From the NCBI GenBank assembly GCA_947589635.1, contig CANQCC010000005.1, forward strand, positions 1-31,737: 31,737 bases of DNA, read 5' to 3'. Below the pieces are notes generated by a model. That model was not told where the DNA came from, made no database searches, and saw only the letters and a program-made list of their open reading frames with translations. Position 1 is the first letter of the stretch; every line of letters begins with the position of its first letter. Shown one piece after another: positions 1 to 8,000 of this stretch. A program made the position numbers and the translations under genes. This DNA is from an uncultured Clostridia bacterium. Lineage in GTDB: Bacteria; Bacillota; Clostridia; Christensenellales; CAG-917.

Positions 1-3
1 TAT

Positions 4-43
4 CGGCGTTTCGTTTCGCGCAAAAGCGCGGAGCGGAGCGCCG
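4..43 (+). repeat. Long perfect hairpin with AAAA loop
   Basis: Bases 4-21 pair with 26-43 to give an 18-bp stem closed by an AAAA loop. Fourteen pairs are Watson-Crick and four are T-G. As plus-strand RNA the four become G-U wobbles, while on the minus strand they would be A-C mismatches, which suggests the functional transcript is the plus strand. An AT-rich stretch follows but no clean T-run, so it is not a standard intrinsic terminator. It may be the 3' end of a gene to the left of the window or a palindromic intergenic repeat. Confidence 0.6.
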
Positions 44-63
44 TACATAAATAATAATTAAAC

Positions 64-99
64 GGCGTCCTGCCCGAGCGAAAGCGAGGGCGGGACGCC
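64..99. repeat. GC-rich hairpin with GAAA tetraloop
   Basis: Bases 64-75 pair with 88-99 (12 bp, one G-T pair). Inside lie two adjacent G/A oppositions (76/87 and 77/86), then two G-C pairs closing a GAAA loop (80-83). Read as plus-strand RNA this gives a GNRA tetraloop over tandem G-A pairs, a very stable form. It is the second of three palindromes in a row, and its loop region resembles those of palindromes at the other end of the window. Most likely a REP-like intergenic repeat. Confidence 0.6.
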
Positions 100-111
100 A
101 CATAAAATAAT

Positions 112-150
112 ATCTCCCGCAAAATGAGCAAAGCGAACTTTGCGGGGGAT
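112..150. repeat. Palindrome downstream of the hydrolase gene, CCCGCAAA/TTTGCGGG arms
   Basis: Bases 112-123 pair with 139-150 (12 bp, one G-T). The loop contains AGCAAAGCGAA. The palindrome sits 25 bp past the stop codon of the minus-strand hydrolase gene and could act as its terminator, but the sequence after it on that strand (AGATATTATTTTATG) is not a continuous T-run, so termination is only possible. Arms and loop resemble palindromes at 31264-31294 and 31490-31523, which argues for a dispersed repeat family. Confidence 0.5.
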
Positions 151-174
151 GAAATATAAGCACATAACCACAAA

Positions 175-1254
175 TCAATTCTTTTCGGTGGTGATGGAGA
201 TATTGCCGGTGGGAGTGATGGCGAGGGTGATATCGCCGCTCAGGTCGGTGCGGTAGATGGACATACGGCGGGCGTTGAAGCGGGCGAGCGCGGCGGCAGT
301 GGGGTGGCCGTAGGAGTTGCCGGCGCCGACGCTTATGATGGCGTACTCGCAGTCTACGGCGTCGAGGAACTCGTTGCAAGAGGAGGTGGCGCTGCCGTGG
401 TGGGCGACTTTAAGCACGTCGCAGTCGATGCGGCCGATGCGCTCGGCTATCAGGGGCTCGTTGAGGGCGTTGCTGTCGCCGGTGAAGACGACGCGCCTGT
501 TGTTGAAGAGGAGGATGCCTACGGGAGAGACGGCGTTGAGCTCCTCGGCGGAGTTCAGGTGCGTCTGGCGGTAGAAGTCGGCGGTCGGGCAATAGAAAGT
601 GAAGGTATACGAATCGCCGTTGATGACTATGCTGTTTGTGGAGGCATCGGGGTCGACGTTGACGCGGACGGTGCAATTTTCCTCGCTGAGGGCGGCGATA
701 AAGAATTGCGCGTAGGCGTTTGTGCCGACGGTATCGGGGTCGGTAAACAGCGCGAGCTTGTCAGGATCGAGCTTGCTTATCGCCTCCGCATAGGTCGCCG
801 AAGATTGAGTACCGGCGGGCTCGGCGAGGATATTTGGCATAAAGATGTTTCTCACCTCGAAGGCGTAGATTATCTCGTCAAGAAAGGCGACGTGGTCCTG
901 GTCGGTGTGGGTGAGCATGACGTAGTCTATCACGTTGTCATCGCTCAAATTGCGCACGGCGGCGACGGCGCTGTCCGCGTCGAAGCCCTTGGTGCTGCCC
1001 ATATCGATGATCATATCCTTGCCGTCGGGGAAGGCGATGTAGATCCCGTCGCCCTGCCCTACGTCGATGAAGTGCACGGACAAGGTGCCGTCCGCAAGCG
1101 GAGCTTCGTGAAATACGCGCGCCCAAAAGGCGTCCCAGCTGCCCGGGAAGCCGAAGCGGAACACGCAAACGCCGATTATGACAAGCGCAAGCGCTATGGC
1201 GACGGCGATGATAAGCGCGCGTCTGCTTTTTGCGGACATATTTGAAAGTCTCAT
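175..1254 (-). CDS. Membrane-anchored metallo-beta-lactamase-fold hydrolase, ComEC/Rec2 C-terminal type
   Basis: This 359-residue protein has one N-terminal membrane segment (about residues 12-32) after a basic start, so the enzyme domain should lie outside the cytoplasm. The fold is clear: HFIDVGQGD (61-69), a strand ending in DMGS (84-87), the metal-binding HTDQDH (116-121), FTGDSN (257-262), VAHHGS (283-288) and SYGHP (314-318). These are the signatures of the beta-lactamase-like domain at the end of ComEC/Rec2. The ComEC channel domain is absent, as in many stand-alone clostridial homologues. In ComEC this domain is thought to degrade DNA; for stand-alone forms the substrate (nucleic acid, nucleotide or other phosphoester) is unknown. 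There is no Shine-Dalgarno sequence before the ATG, and a -10 box ends 6 nt upstream, so the message is probably leaderless. It diverges from the DUF1858 gene. Family is certain, substrate is not. Confidence 0.93.
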   Translation of the reverse strand: MRLSNMSAKSRRALIIAVAIALALVIIGVCVFRFGFPGSWDAFWARVFHEAPLADGTLSVHFIDVGQGDGIYIAFPDGKDMIIDMGSTKGFDADSAVAAVRNLSDDNVIDYVMLTHTDQDHVAFLDEIIYAFEVRNIFMPNILAEPAGTQSSATYAEAISKLDPDKLALFTDPDTVGTNAYAQFFIAALSEENCTVRVNVDPDASTNSIVINGDSYTFTFYCPTADFYRQTHLNSAEELNAVSPVGILLFNNRRVVFTGDSNALNEPLIAERIGRIDCDVLKVAHHGSATSSCNEFLDAVDCEYAIISVGAGNSYGHPTAAALARFNARRMSIYRTDLSGDITLAITPTGNISITTEKN

Positions 1255-1260
1255 GGCTAT

Positions 1261-1289
1261 ATTATATCTTTTCCGCGCGCAAATCGCAA
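1261..1289 (-). promoter_or_regulatory. Promoter of the hydrolase gene (leaderless)
   Basis: On the minus strand, TTGCGA (1284-1289) is separated by 17 bp from a perfect TATAAT (1261-1266). Exactly 6 nt separate the -10 box from the ATG at 1254, so transcription should start at or next to the A of the start codon. Confidence 0.7.
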
Positions 1290-1301
1290 CAGGTTGGCAA
1301 A

Positions 1302-1396
1302 TTTTTCAGGCGGTAAAGTCCTTTCCCGATCGTTTGCAGGTCGACAAAACCTTTTTCAGGCGCGAAAGTCCTGCTCGTTTGCGGGTTGACAAAACC
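1302..1396 (+). repeat. Imperfect tandem duplication of 50 + 45 bp upstream of DUF1858
   Basis: Two adjacent copies begin with TTTTTCAGGCG (1302 and 1352), share AAAGTCCT and CGTTTGC, and end with GACAAAACC (1343-1351 and 1388-1396). The second copy is about 5 bp shorter. A partial earlier copy (CAGGTTGGCAAA) lies at about 1290-1301. The end of the second copy provides the -35 box of the DUF1858 promoter; the matching position in the first copy reads TCGACA and has no -10 box. Either a duplicated regulator site or simple slippage could explain it. Confidence 0.75.
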
Positions 1397-1413
1397 GACG
1401 GGAGTGGTATAAT
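1386..1413 (+). promoter_or_regulatory. Promoter of the DUF1858 gene
   Basis: TTGACA (1386-1391), a 16-bp spacer and TATAAT (1408-1413), both boxes matching the vegetative consensus fully. Transcription should begin near 1420. A GGAGG ribosome binding site follows at 1432-1436, 8 nt before the ATG. Confidence 0.88.
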
Positions 1414-1444
1414 ATCTGTGATAAAAAGATTGGAGGAATAAAAA

Positions 1445-1642
1445 ATGATAACCAAGGATATGCTTATAATCGACATTCTCAACCAGGGCGATTCGGAAAA
1501 ACTTTCCGAGGTGCTTATGCAAAGCGGCATGCATTGCCTGCATTGCGCCCTTGCGCACGGCGAGACGCTTGAAGAGGCGGCTGCGGTGCACGGCATAGAC
1601 GTGGACAAGCTTGTGGAAGCCCTCAACAACGTCTGCGCGTAA
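1445..1642 (+). CDS. DUF1858 domain protein with CxxC motif
   Basis: This 65-residue protein matches the whole DUF1858 domain: an ITKDM start, a short helix, GMHCLHC with the paired cysteines Cys31 and Cys34, GETLEEAAAVHGID, and a final helix. The domain is small and helical, and its two cysteines suggest redox sensing or metal/cluster binding; its biochemical role is unknown to me. It occurs as a free-standing protein, as here, or fused to hybrid-cluster and DUF438-type proteins in anaerobes, which fits a strict anaerobe. The ATG is supported by GGAGG at 1432-1436 and by a consensus promoter. It has its own terminator, so it is a single-gene unit. Confidence 0.93.
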   Translation: MITKDMLIIDILNQGDSEKLSEVLMQSGMHCLHCALAHGETLEEAAAVHGIDVDKLVEALNNVCA

Positions 1643-1660
1643 AGTTTAGCGACAAAGCAA

Positions 1661-1692
1661 AAACGGTTCGACGCATTGCCGGACCGTTTTTT
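1661..1692 (+). terminator. Intrinsic terminator of the DUF1858 gene
   Basis: ACGGTTCG pairs with CGGACCGT (8 bp, one G-T) around a 9-nt loop, preceded by an A-run and followed by TTTTTT (1687-1692). It lies about 20 bp past the stop codon. The flanking A and T runs would also allow some function on the opposite strand. Confidence 0.9.
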
Positions 1693-1902
1693 ATTAAGTT
1701 TTTCGGTTTAGAGCTTCCCAATATAAGTTTTACCGATCATGAACTTTCAAATATGAGTTTTTAGAAAGCACTCAAACATAAGTTTTTCAGAAGCGCACAA
1801 ATTTGATTTTTTAGCAAGCGGATATGACTTACAAGAGCGCTTGGATACGATTTCAAGTAGGCGCTTTAATATAAGTTATCAGCAAGGAAGCGCTCTTATG
1901 AG
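1692..1902 (+). repeat. Degenerate ~25-bp tandem repeat array
   Basis: A core like ATATAAGTTTT, followed by a short A-rich stretch and AGCGC(T), recurs eight or nine times. Taking the G of the AAGT core (or its aligned base) as reference, copies fall at 1698, 1727, 1757, 1782, 1807, 1828, 1851, 1875 and perhaps 1902. Spacing is 21-30 bp. The clearest adjacent copies are at 1748-1797, both starting CAAA and sharing AGTTTTT. The last copy merges into the terminator hairpin at 1884-1915. There is no reading frame or spacer pattern, and the function is unknown. Confidence 0.6.
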
Positions 1903-1915
1903 CGCTTCCTTTTTT
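1884..1915 (+). terminator. Very strong intrinsic terminator (plus strand), possibly bidirectional
   Basis: A perfect 10-bp stem, GGAAGCGCTC/GAGCGCTTCC, extended by two A-T pairs, has a TTAT loop and is followed by TTTTTT (1910-1915). It faces plus-strand transcription, although no plus-strand gene ends here except DUF1858, which already has its own terminator. From the minus strand it could also stop the giant gene's transcript about 120 bp past its stop codon, but on that side the tail (GCTGATAAC) lacks a T-run. Confidence 0.85.
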
Positions 1916-1924
1916 ACATCTTTT

Positions 1925-2014
1925 GGGGAGATATCGCTTCCCCGCGCGCTTTTGCACTTGGCAAGGCTCAACTTGCCTTCGCAGGCTTCGCCTTTTGGCG
2001 GGCGTTATGCCCGC
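1925..2014. repeat. Cluster of four small hairpins after the giant gene's stop
   Basis: Four inverted repeats lie in a row: GGGGA/TCCCC (1925-1943), GGCAAG/CTTGCC (1960-1977), GGC/GCC around TTC (1984-1992) and GCGGGC/GCCCGC (1998-2014). They fill most of the space between the giant gene's stop codon and the terminator at 1884-1915. None has a T-run. They may protect or end the 3' end of the long transcript, or may be REP-like repeats. Confidence 0.5.
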
Positions 2015-2035
2015 GGCTTGCCATACTTCGCGCCA

Positions 2036-5000
2036 TTACAATTGCACGCCTATGGATGTCAAGCCCGAAGGCGTGCCGTTGGTTTCGGTGGCAAGGACTT
2101 TACCGCCGGAGTCCACGATAGCGGCATATGCCGTAAGTCCGAACGTTACTCTTCTGTCGCCATAGGTCGGCAGCCAGATCTTGTCGGAAGCGGAGGACAA
2201 CGTGGTACTGAATCTGAACTGGCTGCCTACTGTATCTTGCACGGTCACTGTGCCATAGTACGCAACGGACACCTGCACGGTTCCATCGCCTACCGTAATG
2301 TCGACATACGAAGGCAGGGTCTTGCTGCCGGACGTTATAGCCGCCCCAATAGCACTCTTAAAGCCGGCTTTGATCGCGCTTTCAAGAGCCGCGTCCTTCT
2401 TGTAGCTGAGCGAGATGGTTATGCGCTCCTGCGAGCCGAGCTGGATGGTCGCCTTGGGATCGTCCTGACTGAGGGTGACTCCATTCGTATCCAGCGAGTA
2501 GGTGATGGCGGGCATCGCAAGTATGACGTAGTTGAACGTTGAAGAAACGGAAGTCGACGACGGTGATTCCGACCATGCGAGCTCGCTGAGACTGTTGAGC
2601 GTTCTTTTCGCCGGTGTATACGTGTTGAAGGTGACTGTATACGACGTTGCCGGCTTAAGCCCGAAGCGGTAGAACGGGTTGATGTCGAACGGGGTCGTTG
2701 CGGTGCTGTTTTCAACCTCCGACGTATATGGGATCTTTGTGTCCTTCGACACTATCTTGTTTGCGACCTTCCTCTGCACGAGGTACGGCATGTCATAGCT
2801 GAGCGTGTTGTCACCCGCCGTGAAGTTTGCGGTAACGTACGTCACGCCGCCCTGATAGTCGGGCCTGTACTTGGCGTAGCTGTAAGCAAGCGTGCCTGCC
2901 TCCTTGGAGAACGTCAACTCGGTTGCATCAAGCTCGGTGGTCTGTTTGCCCGTTTCCTTGTCGATTGTCGGCGCATAGGTCTTGATCTTCAGCTCGTCTT
3001 TCTCCGTCGGTACATTATTTGTGCCGTATGCGTTTATGTAGCTGGTCGGGAGCGTATACGTACTACCGTTATACGCGATGTACCCGGTGGTGGTGATGCT
3101 CGTCGTGATGACAATAGGCGTTCTGTTGATGACGTACAGCGTGAACTTGACGCTTGGCGTGCCGAGCAGGTTATTGTCATGGTCGTACTCGCCGTTGGCG
3201 TTGATGTATGCCCTAAGGACATACTTGCCGCCCTTAACGCTTACCGTGACGCCGCTGAAGTCCCAAGTGACGGGCACTGCGATATCGTTGCCGGCTACGG
3301 TCGTGACCTTGAGTTCTTTGGGCAGGTACCTGTAGTAGCCCAACTCCTCATCGTTGAGCTTGTAGTACGAATTGCCCTTCTTGCCGTAGACGCCGTATGC
3401 GTCCTGCTTGTAGGTCGCCTCGCTCTTGTCATAGGAGTATCTGTTCTCCGCGCTGACTGTGCCGCCCGTGCGAGCAAGCCAATTGATGTATGCGCCCGAA
3501 CTGTCCTTTGCGAGCAAGTCGATGACGAACGCGCCGAGGTCTTTATTGTTGTACTCCCACATTAACATGCTGTCGTCGCCGTTCGTGACGAGCGTGACGG
3601 GCTTTTCGTCGTCTATCTTGCCTGTGGCGATCTCGATAGGCACGCTGACCTGCTGCGTGAAGTTGTTGTTGACGGACGAGTCGGACAAAGTCGCGCTGAT
3701 GTACTTGAGGCCGCCCTCATAGTCGTAAGAGAGCGCTTTGAGATCCCACTCCACGTCAAGCACGTGCTTGATGAGGTAGATGAAGATGTACACATCCTGT
3801 CCGTCTTCCGTCTTGTAGGTGCCCGCGCTGCCGTCGTAGGTCACAGGATCCTTATAGCGGACGTAGTTCCTGCCGTTTGCGGTGGGCACATAGAAGAACA
3901 CGCCGCTTGTCAGGCCATTCTCGCCCTCGGTGAGGACGCCGTTCTGAGTGGTGTTGAAGGTTTCGTCGCCAAGCACAAGGTAGTTGGTATGGCGCTTCAG
4001 CCACTCGTCTCTGTACGAGGTCACGCCGTCGGTGGTGTTTCTGCCGTCGTTCCAGTAGCTCTGCGCGGAGATGAACTGTCCGCCCACATAGTAGTTGACC
4101 TTATCGTCGTAGGTGTGGGTGAACGGGTTATCATCCTTGTCGTAGACGTTGTCGAAGGTGTACTTATACTCGCCGTAAGACATCTCGTCATACGCGAGGT
4201 CGCTGTTTGTGAGGGACAGCGCGGACGAGCGCACGATTATGTCGATGGGGATCTCCATAATTCTGGTGCTAACGTTTGCCTCTCCGCTCCAGACGATAAG
4301 TTTGGTGTTGACGCCGTTCTCCGACGAGTTGTAGGCGCTTGTCGATGTCAACACGGCGTTGATATCGGGCAAGGACTCGAATGTGACCGTGTACAGCGCG
4401 GAGTTGCCGTCCGCGAAGGTCATCCTAATGCGCTTCGGCAGATAGGCTTCATCTGCCCCGATCCTGTACGCGAAGCGGTTGAAGTAGGTTATCGCGGTGG
4501 GCAAGCCCGAACGCGTGTAGGTGACTTCGAAGTACCTGCCGTTTTCGGGGCGCTTGCCGTTTTCATAGCTGACGTACGCCTGGACGGGCGCGCTGTAGTC
4601 GGTGGTGTCGGTGTACAGCCTTTGCGTGCCGACCTCGAATTCAAACTCCGCCGCGGTGACTTCGCGATTGAGCACGGTCACAGGCACGTTGATGTACTGC
4701 TTCGTCATGTAGCAGAAGGTGGGCACAGCCTTAAGGCCGTACTTGGTTACGCAATTGCTCCAGTTCCAGTCATTGCCCTTGAGCTTCTTGGCGTACGCCT
4801 CGAAGTCGGACTTCTCCATATATCTGCCAAACAGCAAGCCCTTGAAGCTAAGGCCGTATTTTGCAAACGCGTCGGTCAGTTGCTTCATGCCCTCCGCAGT
4901 CGAAATGTTGGCGGGGAGGCCGTACTGTCCTGCCACTTCGGAGTACAGGAAGTATCTGCCCGAAGAGTGCTTGACCGCGATGTTGGCTGCCACCATGAAG

Positions 5001-8000
5001 TTGCGATTCGACCTGTTTTCGTTGATGAGGGCGTTGACTCCGGACCAATCGAACAAGGCGGTCCTTGTCTGCATCGCGCCGTTGAAGTAGATGTTGACGC
5101 CAAGTTCGACAGGATAGTCGGACGCGTTCTTCGTGATGAAGGTGTCCACCACGATGGAGCGCCATCTGTAATCCTGAATGTCGAATATCGTGCTGTCGGC
5201 GATGTTTATTCTGACCTTGCCCGTTTCGGTGATGTTGCCGCTGCCGCCCGGATAGGTGTATGTCACATCGACTTCCACGCTGCTGCCGAAGTGCGAGGCG
5301 ATGCCCTCGTACATCTTCTCAAGCGAGTCATATCCAAGCGCCTTGGGCAGGTCGTAGGTGACGGTGACGTCTGCCGTCGTGCCGTCCGCCGCGACTATCG
5401 TCATCTTCGAGCCGGAAGCCTTGAGGTTGTATATGCCGGTGGTGCCGATCTGCTCGCCGAAGGAGGTGAGCGGGCCGAAGGTTATGCCGTTCTCGCTGTC
5501 CTGTATCCTTTCGATCGAGTTGCGATTGATGATGATGCTGCTGTTTATCCCGACGCTCTGGCTGTTAGCGGAAACGGTCACTGTGGGAGTGATGGTGACT
5601 GCGCTCTCTCCCGCCTGATAGTCGGCGTTATAGGATATGCTTGCCGTCACGGTGTGGTCATGTACATGGACCGTCGCGGACTTGGGCAAGCCGCCAAAGA
5701 ATTTGGCACTGTCAAGCGTGTAGGTTATTCCCTCAAGCGCGGTGCCGCCGAAGCCATCTATCGTGATGTCGTTGTACAGCTTGAAGGTCTCCTCCCTCTC
5801 GAAGGTTTTTGTTCCGTCGCCGCTGCCTATCATGACGTAGAAGGTGCGCTTAAACTCGCCCGCCTTGATTTCGTCCGAGGTGGGTTGCGCGCTGTTTCTC
5901 CACTGCACCGCCACTGTCTGAGTGCTTTCGACGCCACTGAACTTCACCGTAGCTTGAGTCGGGAAGGTGAATTTGTTGACAAGCGGATAGTAGGTTTCCT
6001 GCTTGCCCACAAGATCGATATCCTCGATGTCGGTGTCGCCGTAGTGCGTCAGGTTGATGCGCGCCTTGTAGGTCGCGGCTATCGATTTGCCGTCATACAA
6101 GCGATACTCGCGCTCGATGTAGAAGACTTTTTCGTCGTCGCTCTTCTTGACCTCGCCGGAAGTCGGCTGATTGGCGTTGGGCCACGTGATGTCCTGATTG
6201 CCTATCGGACGAGCATTATCGGAACTTGCGCCGACCTTCACTTCTGTTGCCGTATTGGGCAAGCCCCATGCCTCGTAGACGTCATATTCAAGCGTGAGGA
6301 TGTCGCCAGTTGCCGCGCTGCCGCCTATTCTGCCACTGCTGTAGGTCGTGCCGTTCTTATTGTTTGTCTTACCTGCCTGCGGGACGTAGCTTGGCATCTT
6401 GACGTTGACGTTGAACGTCTTGTCGCCCACATACGCGGTGACGTATTTGTTCAGACCGTCCACGGTGGGATTGCCGAGCGAGCTGATATCCCACATGTAG
6501 ACGTAGGTTATAAACGGAGCGTACAAGTCGATATACTCGCCATTCTCCTGCTTGTGCGTCGCTTTGTCGGGAGAGGTCATTTCATATTTGCCCGTACTCT
6601 CGTCATAGTAATATCCTCTGTCGCGGCTTGGCAGCTTGACGGAGCCCTTCTTAGGCGTTACAAGCACCTTGACCACGCCGGGCTTACTCAAGTCGCCGAA
6701 GAGGTTGTTGGCATTTCTCGGGACGAAGAAGTTGTTCGGGGCAGTCACATAATCCAGGGAGTCTACTTCGTAGTCATCAAGCGTGTATGCCGTCGTCTCA
6801 GTAGCTTCGCCCTTGCTCGCGTCATAGAACTTCAGGCCCGCTTCAATGTCGAGGTCCATCATGTCGACGCTCAACGTCAGCGGGAAGGTCTGCGGCACCA
6901 TATTGCCGTTTCCGTCCTTCACCTGTCCGACTGCGGTCTTGCCGACATACGCCTTCGCGTCCACATAGGCGGTCACGGTGTTGCTGTTGGCCTGCCACAG
7001 ATACTTTATTTCTTTCTCCCTGTTTCTGTCGCTGAACAGCCGCAGCGTGGTCCAATCGGGCGTAACCTCATGCTTTACTTCCTTGCTGCCGACGTTGTAC
7101 GTGATTTCGATGGTCTCATGATCGTACATCCACACGGGGTTGAAGGTGTCGACGTGAGGAATGGTGATGGAGATGTCGCCTGTTTCGACCTTGGCGACCT
7201 CTATCGGCACATAGATGACCTGCGTGCCGCTATAATCCGTACCTATGGTGAGCTTCGCGTAAATCGGCCTTGTCAGGCTGTTCGCGTAGCCGTTGTAGGT
7301 GAGGTCGTCCTTGGTGAGTCTGACTCCGTTGAGGCCGACGTTAACCGCGTCCACATAGCCGCCCGTCCTCGAGTTGTAGAACAGCGGCGCTTCGACTTTC
7401 AGCGGGTTGTTCTCTTTAAGATCGGGCCTGTAGGTGACGGTACGGGACACGCCGTTATGGTCGACGATGGTGATGGAGTCATTGGCGTCAGTGATGGAGT
7501 CATTGGCGTCAAACAAGTTGTCACTTGTTATCATGTCCGCCTTGTACGGGTCGAAGGTTACCTTGGTGGTGACCTTGTCCACGCGGTAGTCGTTCATGAC
7601 AATGCGCACCGTGATGGCGTTGCCCAGATATCCATTCTCGTCGGGAGCGCCGTCGCCCACAAAGCCGTAGGTCCTTTCCACGCCAAGCGCGCCCGTGCTC
7701 TCCTCTATGGGGACGGGTTTGAACCTGTCTGCGCCAACATAGGCGGTCACTTTGACGTCGAAGCCCATGTAGAATTGCGTGCTGCCGTTCGCGTCTTTAA
7801 GCCTTGCAAGCTGCGCCTCGAGCGCCGCAAGATCCCAGGTGAGGTTGTATTTACCTGCAAAATCAAACGTTTTGCCGTTTCTCGAGCCGTCTTCGAATAC
7901 TCCCGCGGCCTGAGTGAAGTTGGTCGTGATGAAAGTCGCAAGTTCCTTGCTGTCAGCGGTGAGCTGCATCGGGTCGATGTTGATGACAAGCTGGTCGCCC

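Noticed and set aside
304..1245. 313-codon open frame on the plus strand
   Set aside because: Antisense, in codon register, to the clearly recognised hydrolase gene; the translation is low-complexity Val/Asp/Gly sequence.
1262..1629. Two minus-strand open frames across the DUF1858 gene
   Set aside because: The plus-strand DUF1858 product is a full-length family match with promoter, ribosome binding site and terminator; the minus-strand frames have none of these.
1692..1902. Possible CRISPR array
   Set aside because: The units abut with no unique spacers, vary in length from 21 to 30 bp and are poorly conserved; no cas genes are present.
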